Shown one piece after another: positions 47,745 to 51,509 of a DNA stretch of 51,509 nucleotides. The translations under genes were made by a program, and so were the position numbers. How positions within the stretch are numbered: the stretch's first letter is position 1; each line of letters opens with the position of its first letter. The notes under the pieces are model-generated. The model searched no databases and was not told the origin of the DNA. It saw only the letters and a program-made list of their open reading frames with translations. This DNA comes from a virus. The stretch covers positions 1 through 51,509 of the IMG/VR virus record IMGVR_UViG_3300028590_000551, one strand, 5' to 3'.

Positions 47745-48215
47745 TCAATGCCCGTTCGTCGGACTCGCCAAATCGTCCAGGATCGGACATTCAGGGCGGT
47801 TGTCGCCATGGCATCGACTTGCTAGGTCGCGCAGCGTTCGCTGCATGGCCTGCATCTCGGTAATCTTGATCTGCAGATCGTCGATGTGGCCCTGGGCCAG
47901 TTTCTTGACCTGGGCGCTGGCTCGCCGGTCATCGCTCCACAAGCCTAGGAGCGATTGGATTTGTTTGATGGAAAATCCCAGGTTGCGGGCACGACGAATG
48001 AACCGAAGCCTGTGCACATCGGCATCGGTGTAAAGGCGATAGCCCGCAAAGGTGCGACCGGCCGGAGGGATCAGATCGATCTCTTCATAGTGGCGAATCA
48101 TCTTGGCGCTGACCTCGCTGAGCGCGGCGGCCTCGCCAATGTTATGCAATCCGGCTTCGCGCGCGTCGGCCAGTTCGGGCCGCAATGCCCTGGAGCTGCG
48201 TCTGGTTGCCATCAT
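47745..48215 (-). CDS. cueR: Copper-responsive MerR-family regulator CueR
   Basis: A 156-residue protein with the MerR winged-helix domain ([40 protein letters not shown]), a long dimerisation helix, and a CueR-type Cu(I) site C135 and C143 in [11 protein letters not shown], spaced as C112/C120 of E. coli CueR. It has a 23-residue N-terminal extension over the usual start. Its ATG overlaps the copA stop (ATGA), with GGGAGAGG ahead, so it is co-expressed with the pump it controls. Confidence 0.9.
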   Translation of the reverse strand: MMATRRSSRALRPELADAREAGLHNIGEAAALSEVSAKMIRHYEEIDLIPPAGRTFAGYRLYTDADVHRLRFIRRARNLGFSIKQIQSLLGLWSDDRRASAQVKKLAQGHIDDLQIKITEMQAMQRTLRDLASRCHGDNRPECPILDDLASPTNGH

Positions 48216-50644
48216 GCCTCTCCCACATCGATCTTGGTTGGCTGCCAACGGCGCAACAGCAGCGTGTTGGCAATCACGCTCACACTGGACAAGGCCATCG
48301 CTGCGCCGGCGATGACCGGATCAAGCAAGCCCAGGGCTGCCAGAGGGATCCCGACCACGTTGTATCCGAAAGCCCAGAACAGGTTCTGATGGATCTTGCG
48401 GGTCGTGCGGCGGGAAATGTCGATGGCATCGGCGATCAGACCCGGCTCAGCGCGCATTAGGGTAACCCCAGCGGCATGCATCGCCACATCGGTACCGGTT
48501 CCCATGGCCACTCCCAGGTTGGCGGCAGCTAGCGCTGGCGCATCGTTGACACCGTCGCCGACCATGGCCACCGGTGCCGACTGAGCCAATTCAGCGACCA
48601 AGGCGGCCTTCTGCTCAGGCAGTACATTGGCGCGCACCTCTTGAATGCCCAGTACCTTGGCCACCGAGGCGGCCGCGCCAGGGTTGTCGCCAGAAATCAT
48701 GACGGTGCGCAAACCCAGCGTGTGCAGCCTTTGCACAGCTGCGGCTGCACCCAGACGCGGCGGGTCCTCAAAGGCCAGTATGCCGAGCAACTGCGGATGA
48801 TCGGTGCCCTGCTCTGCCAGCCAGGACACCGTGTGGCCGCTCTGGCTGAGTAGTTCGGCCCGGGTCTGCAATGCCGTGAGCGCCACGCCATGCTCAAGCA
48901 TCATGCGGGTACTGCCCAGCAACAGGTTCCTGCCATCCACTGTGCCGGTGATGCCGCGGCCAGGCACCGCCTGCACGTCGCGTGCGAGCGGAATGGCGCG
49001 CTGGCCCATCACGCTCAATACGGCCCTAGCCAAGGGGTGCTCGCTGCCTTGCTGCAGGGCCGCCGCCAATGGCAACAGATCGGCCGCGTGGCCACGGGTG
49101 GCAATCTCTTCGGTCAGTACAGGACGTCCTTGGGTCAACGTGCCTGTCTTGTCGAAGGCCACCACCCTTACGGTACGTGCCACTTCCAGCGCCTCGGCAT
49201 CCTTGACCAGAATGCCCGCTCGGGCGGCCACGCCGGTGCCGGCCATGATCGCGGTCGGAGTCGCCAACCCCAGCGCGCATGGGCATGCGATGACCAGCAC
49301 CGCTACCGCGCTCAGGATCGCCTGGTTCCAATCACCCGTTCCCAAACCCCACCCGAGCAGCGTGAGCAAAGCCAGGCCGATCACCACCGGCACGAAGATC
49401 GCGCTCACCCGATCCACGGTTCGCTGGATAGGTGCCTTCTTGGCCTGTGCATCCTCCACGAGGCGAATGATCCGAGATAATGCGGTCTCGGCGCCGATGG
49501 CGAGTGTGCGCACCAGGATGCGGCCTTCGCCATTGATGGCCCCACCGGTGACGCGATCGCCCTCCCCGCGCGCCACGGGCATGGACTCCCCGGTGATCAG
49601 GGATTCATCCACGTGCGTGCGGCCCTCGGCGATCACGCCATCCACGGGGATGCGCTCGCCTGGCCGCACACTGACGATGTCCGAGAGGGCAACCTCGTGA
49701 ATGGCAACCTCGCGTTCTTGTCCGTCCTGATACACGCGTGCGGTGGCTGGCCGCAGTGCCTGCAATGCCCGGATCGCTTGCGTGGTCTGTTGCTTGGCGC
49801 GGGCCTCTAACCACTTGCCCAGCAGGATCAAGGTAATGATGACCGCCGAGGTCTCGAAGTACAGCGCGGCATCGCCGTGGTGTCCGGCATCGTTGAACAA
49901 GTGATAGACACTCAGTCCATAACCGGCACTGGTCCCCAAAGCGACCAGCAGATCCATGTTGCCCGTGCCGGCGCGCAGGGCGTGCCATCCAGCGCGATAA
50001 AAGCGCGCACCGATCCAGAACTGCACCGGCGTTGCGAGCAAGAACTGCAGCCAGCCCGGTAGCATCCAGTGCTGACCTGCGACCCATCCCAGCATCGGGA
50101 CGACCAACGGCAGGGACAGGGCCGCAGCGATCAGTAGTTTGAGGGTGTCACCACTGAGCGGCTGGCGCGCCGGCGTTGTATCGGCGTTGCCTGCCGGGGT
50201 CTGCGGTTCGATCGCGCGGTAGCCCGCTGCGCTGACCGCGGCAACCAGGGATGCGACCTCCACCAGTGACGTGGTCCTTATGCGCGCACGCTCGGTGGCC
50301 AGATTGACCGACACCTCCATTACGCCCGGCACAGCGCGCAGCGCACCCTCCACCCGTGCCACACAGGAAGCGCAGGTCATCCCTTCGATGATCAGATCCC
50401 GCTCCTGGCTGGCAACCTCATAACCGGCTTGCTTCACCGCAGCGATCAAGGCCGGCAACGCGGCCGCCGGCGCGGTTACCTCGGCCCCTTCTGTTGCCAG
50501 ATTGATCGACGCATCGCTCACGCCGGCAACGGAGCGCAAGCTGCGCTCTACCCGGCCCACACACGAGGCGCATGTCATGCCGGCGACACTGAAGCGATGG
50601 GTGTCCGCAGGCGTCGGCTGCGGCGAGGTGAACGTTATGTCCAT
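48212..50644 (-). CDS. copA: Cu(I)-exporting P1B-type ATPase CopA
   Basis: An 810-residue inner-membrane pump that exports Cu(I) from the cytosol. It has two N-terminal HMA domains (C25/C28 in GMTCASC; C91/C94 in GMTCASC), eight expected membrane helices, the transport motif CPC (454-456), the TGES actuator loop (351-354), the phosphorylation site DKTGT (498-502), the SEHPL motif (534-538), and GDGVNDAP near 697. The translated product is of normal length. It is the first gene of copA-cueR-HMA on the minus strand, preceded by a CueR box. Confidence 0.95.
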   Translation of the reverse strand: MDITFTSPQPTPADTHRFSVAGMTCASCVGRVERSLRSVAGVSDASINLATEGAEVTAPAAALPALIAAVKQAGYEVASQERDLIIEGMTCASCVARVEGALRAVPGVMEVSVNLATERARIRTTSLVEVASLVAAVSAAGYRAIEPQTPAGNADTTPARQPLSGDTLKLLIAAALSLPLVVPMLGWVAGQHWMLPGWLQFLLATPVQFWIGARFYRAGWHALRAGTGNMDLLVALGTSAGYGLSVYHLFNDAGHHGDAALYFETSAVIITLILLGKWLEARAKQQTTQAIRALQALRPATARVYQDGQEREVAIHEVALSDIVSVRPGERIPVDGVIAEGRTHVDESLITGESMPVARGEGDRVTGGAINGEGRILVRTLAIGAETALSRIIRLVEDAQAKKAPIQRTVDRVSAIFVPVVIGLALLTLLGWGLGTGDWNQAILSAVAVLVIACPCALGLATPTAIMAGTGVAARAGILVKDAEALEVARTVRVVAFDKTGTLTQGRPVLTEEIATRGHAADLLPLAAALQQGSEHPLARAVLSVMGQRAIPLARDVQAVPGRGITGTVDGRNLLLGSTRMMLEHGVALTALQTRAELLSQSGHTVSWLAEQGTDHPQLLGILAFEDPPRLGAAAAVQRLHTLGLRTVMISGDNPGAAASVAKVLGIQEVRANVLPEQKAALVAELAQSAPVAMVGDGVNDAPALAAANLGVAMGTGTDVAMHAAGVTLMRAEPGLIADAIDISRRTTRKIHQNLFWAFGYNVVGIPLAALGLLDPVIAGAAMALSSVSVIANTLLLRRWQPTKIDVGEA

Positions 50645-50681
50645 GGAGTATGGGCCAATAGGAACGAGCAGCTAGCCTGAG

Positions 50682-50700
50682 CCTTCCCATGATGGGAAGG
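50682..50700 (-). promoter_or_regulatory. CueR box for copA
   Basis: CCTTCCCATGATGGGAAGG, a near-perfect palindrome that fills the long spacer after TTGACC on the minus strand (revcomp of 50699-50704). A 19-bp spacing is typical of MerR-type promoters. Confidence 0.8.
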
Positions 50701-50745
50701 TCAACAGCGGGGGGCGGACCAGCACTCAACTTGCCTGCGGTTTGA

Positions 50746-50764
50746 CCTTCCCACCGTGGGAAGG
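50746..50764 (+). promoter_or_regulatory. CueR box for the CopZ-like gene
   Basis: CCTTCCCACCGTGGGAAGG lies in the 19-bp spacer between TTGACC (50742-50747) and CATCGT (50767-50772), reading rightwards. It is the twin of the copA box, 46 bases away. Confidence 0.8.
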
Positions 50765-50813
50765 CTCATCGTCACGCCGTCGGCAAACCGCCGATGCTTT
50801 TGGAGGGTTGTCC

Positions 50814-51074
50814 ATGAATCTCGTTGTTGAAGGTATGACCTGTGGTCACTGTGTCCGGACGGTCACCCAAGCCATTCAGGCCCTTGACCCCCACGCCCAG
50901 GTGGACGTTGATCTGAGCAGTGGCGTGGTCAAGATCGAGGGCCTGCTTGCCGCAGAACAGGCGATGGGGGCCATCCAGCGGCAAGGCTATGTCATCGCCG
51001 CCGTGCTCCCTTCCGAGGCCGATACGCCAGCGGCCCCGGACGCATCCTCCTGCTGCGGCGGATGCCACCGCTGA
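50814..51074 (+). CDS. copZ: Copper chaperone, CopZ-like, with Cys-rich tail
   Basis: An 86-residue HMA-domain protein with the Cu(I) loop GMTCGHC (C10 and C13). GGAGGG lies 6 bases before ATG 50814. After the single HMA fold the tail is Ala/Pro-rich and ends SSCCGGCHR, an extra cysteine cluster not normal for CopZ; it could add a metal site or be a sorting tail. It is divergent from copA under its own CueR box and delivers Cu(I) to the pump. Confidence 0.85.
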   Translation: MNLVVEGMTCGHCVRTVTQAIQALDPHAQVDVDLSSGVVKIEGLLAAEQAMGAIQRQGYVIAAVLPSEADTPAAPDASSCCGGCHR

Positions 51075-51088
51075 GGCCGCGCGAGGGC

Positions 51089-51130
51089 TTGATCTTGATC
51101 AATGCCCGTCGGCCCCAAGAGGGCTAGACT
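51089..51130 (+). promoter_or_regulatory. FNR/ANR-type class II promoter
   Basis: TTGATCTTGATCAA (51089-51102) is a perfect TTGAT-N4-ATCAA FNR site, centred at 51095.5. TAGACT (51125-51130) is a -10. A start near 51137 places the FNR centre at -41.5, the class II position. It should make the next gene respond to low oxygen. Confidence 0.65.
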
Positions 51131-51137
51131 GGCCATC

Positions 51138-51218
51138 ATGAGAGCTGGCACGTCCCCTACCCTGATCCGCCCAGCGTCCGCAGGCGCTGCTTCGGGCGTG
51201 CGTGAGCTGTCATGGTGA
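51138..51218 (+). CDS. Possible short leader peptide ahead of the secreted protein
   Basis: A 26-residue frame from ATG 51138 to TGA 51216-51218, overlapping the next start by 7 bases. If transcription starts near 51137 it would be leaderless and translate into the following gene's initiation site. The peptide reads MRAGTSPTLIRPASAGAAS. Evidence for expression is only positional. Confidence 0.3.
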   Translation: MRAGTSPTLIRPASAGAASGVRELSW

Positions 51219-51509
51219 AGCTGCTCAGGCGATGGCGGCGTTCCCGCCCTCGTGCCCGACTGGCATGGCTGGGACTGTGGGCGCTGCTGTTGCAGCAGCT
51301 GGCGCTGGTGGCCTACGCCTGTCCGCTGGAATCGGTGGAAGCTGGACAAGCGACCCTGATGGTCGGTTGCGAAGAGATGCCCGCGCCGGATCCCGATGCT
51401 CCGGCGTTGTGCGACCAGCATTGCCTGCGCGATCACATCACCACGGCCGATGCGAAGGCCCCTCAAGTGCCTTACCAGCCGGCGCTGGTCGCCTTCGCGC
51501 TGGCGCAGG
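51212..51509 (+). CDS. Secreted Cys/Asp-rich protein, N-terminal part (partial)
   Basis: The frame is open from ATG 51212 to the window end (99 codons). It starts MVKLLRRWRRSRPRARLAWL, a basic N-region, followed by a hydrophobic core (GLWALLLQQLALVAYA) and AYAC, suggesting a Sec signal peptide or membrane anchor. The mature part has Cys, Met and Asp residues (MVGCEEMPAPDPDAPALCDQ; HCLRDHITT). It is a possible periplasmic metal-related protein because of its copper neighbourhood and FNR-type promoter. The function is not recognised. Confidence 0.5.
   Translation, partial: MVKLLRRWRRSRPRARLAWLGLWALLLQQLALVAYACPLESVEAGQATLMVGCEEMPAPDPDAPALCDQHCLRDHITTADAKAPQVPYQPALVAFALAQ

Noticed and set aside
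1-51509. CRISPR arrays, rRNA, tRNA and insertion sequence ends
   Set aside because: No regularly spaced direct repeats, RNA gene cores or transposase frames with terminal inverted repeats were found on either strand.

Overview
The window is GC-rich DNA from a gammaproteobacterium, most likely a member of the Xanthomonadaceae/Lysobacteraceae (Stenotrophomonas, Pseudoxanthomonas, Lysobacter or a relative). This is judged from codon use, the glucokinase tail at the left edge and the style of the copper operon; no species can be named from sequence reading alone. Layout: (i) 1-152, the 3' end of a chromosomal glucokinase gene; (ii) about 170-43535, one complete-looking siphovirus prophage; (iii) 43536-45135, a short accessory module; (iv) 45318-51509, host or island genes dominated by copper efflux and its regulator.

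The prophage is bounded by a 15-bp direct repeat (175-189 and 43513-43527). Read on the minus strand, each end is half of a 28-bp XerC/XerD site. The rebuilt empty site has arms almost identical to chromosomal dif, so the phage appears to sit in dif or a dif-like site. Going rightwards it carries a Dam-type methylase, a replication-like protein, a tyrosine recombinase, terminase, a portal fused to a minor head protein, prohead protease/scaffold, decoration and capsid proteins, connectors, tail tube, a G/GT pair joined by a canonical -1 slippery heptamer, tape measure, tail tip genes interrupted by a large beta-helix-type spike gene, NlpC/P60 and J homologues, and a lysis cassette with nested spanins. 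A divergent control region (28659-28828) separates a repressor-lipoprotein pair on the minus strand from a rightward early operon: a cro-like gene, serine recombinase, many small unknowns, RdgC, a second tyrosine recombinase, a DnaJ-type zinc finger protein, a beta sliding clamp homologue, a cytosine methylase and SSB. A third tyrosine recombinase, on the minus strand, abuts attR. Nearly all genes are joined by ATGA, GTGA or TGATG overlaps.

Right of attR, a 1.6-kb segment (antitoxin-like gene, SseB-like gene, BPSL0761-like gene) lies between attR and a second dif-like site in the opposite orientation (45108-45135). This is the arrangement of the pdif modules known from Acinetobacter plasmids. 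Beyond it are a cysteine-cluster protein, a tautomerase, an MDR oxidoreductase, a small HMA protein, CueR and the copper ATPase CopA (all but the first on the minus strand). Two CueR palindromes separate them from a divergent CopZ-like chaperone, and a perfect FNR-type box lies ahead of a secreted Cys-rich protein cut by the window edge.

Most notable: dif-targeted integration by a phage carrying four site-specific recombinases, a neighbouring inverted-dif module, a phage-encoded sliding clamp, and a lipoprotein gene co-transcribed with the repressor. No tRNA, rRNA, CRISPR array or intact IS element was seen.
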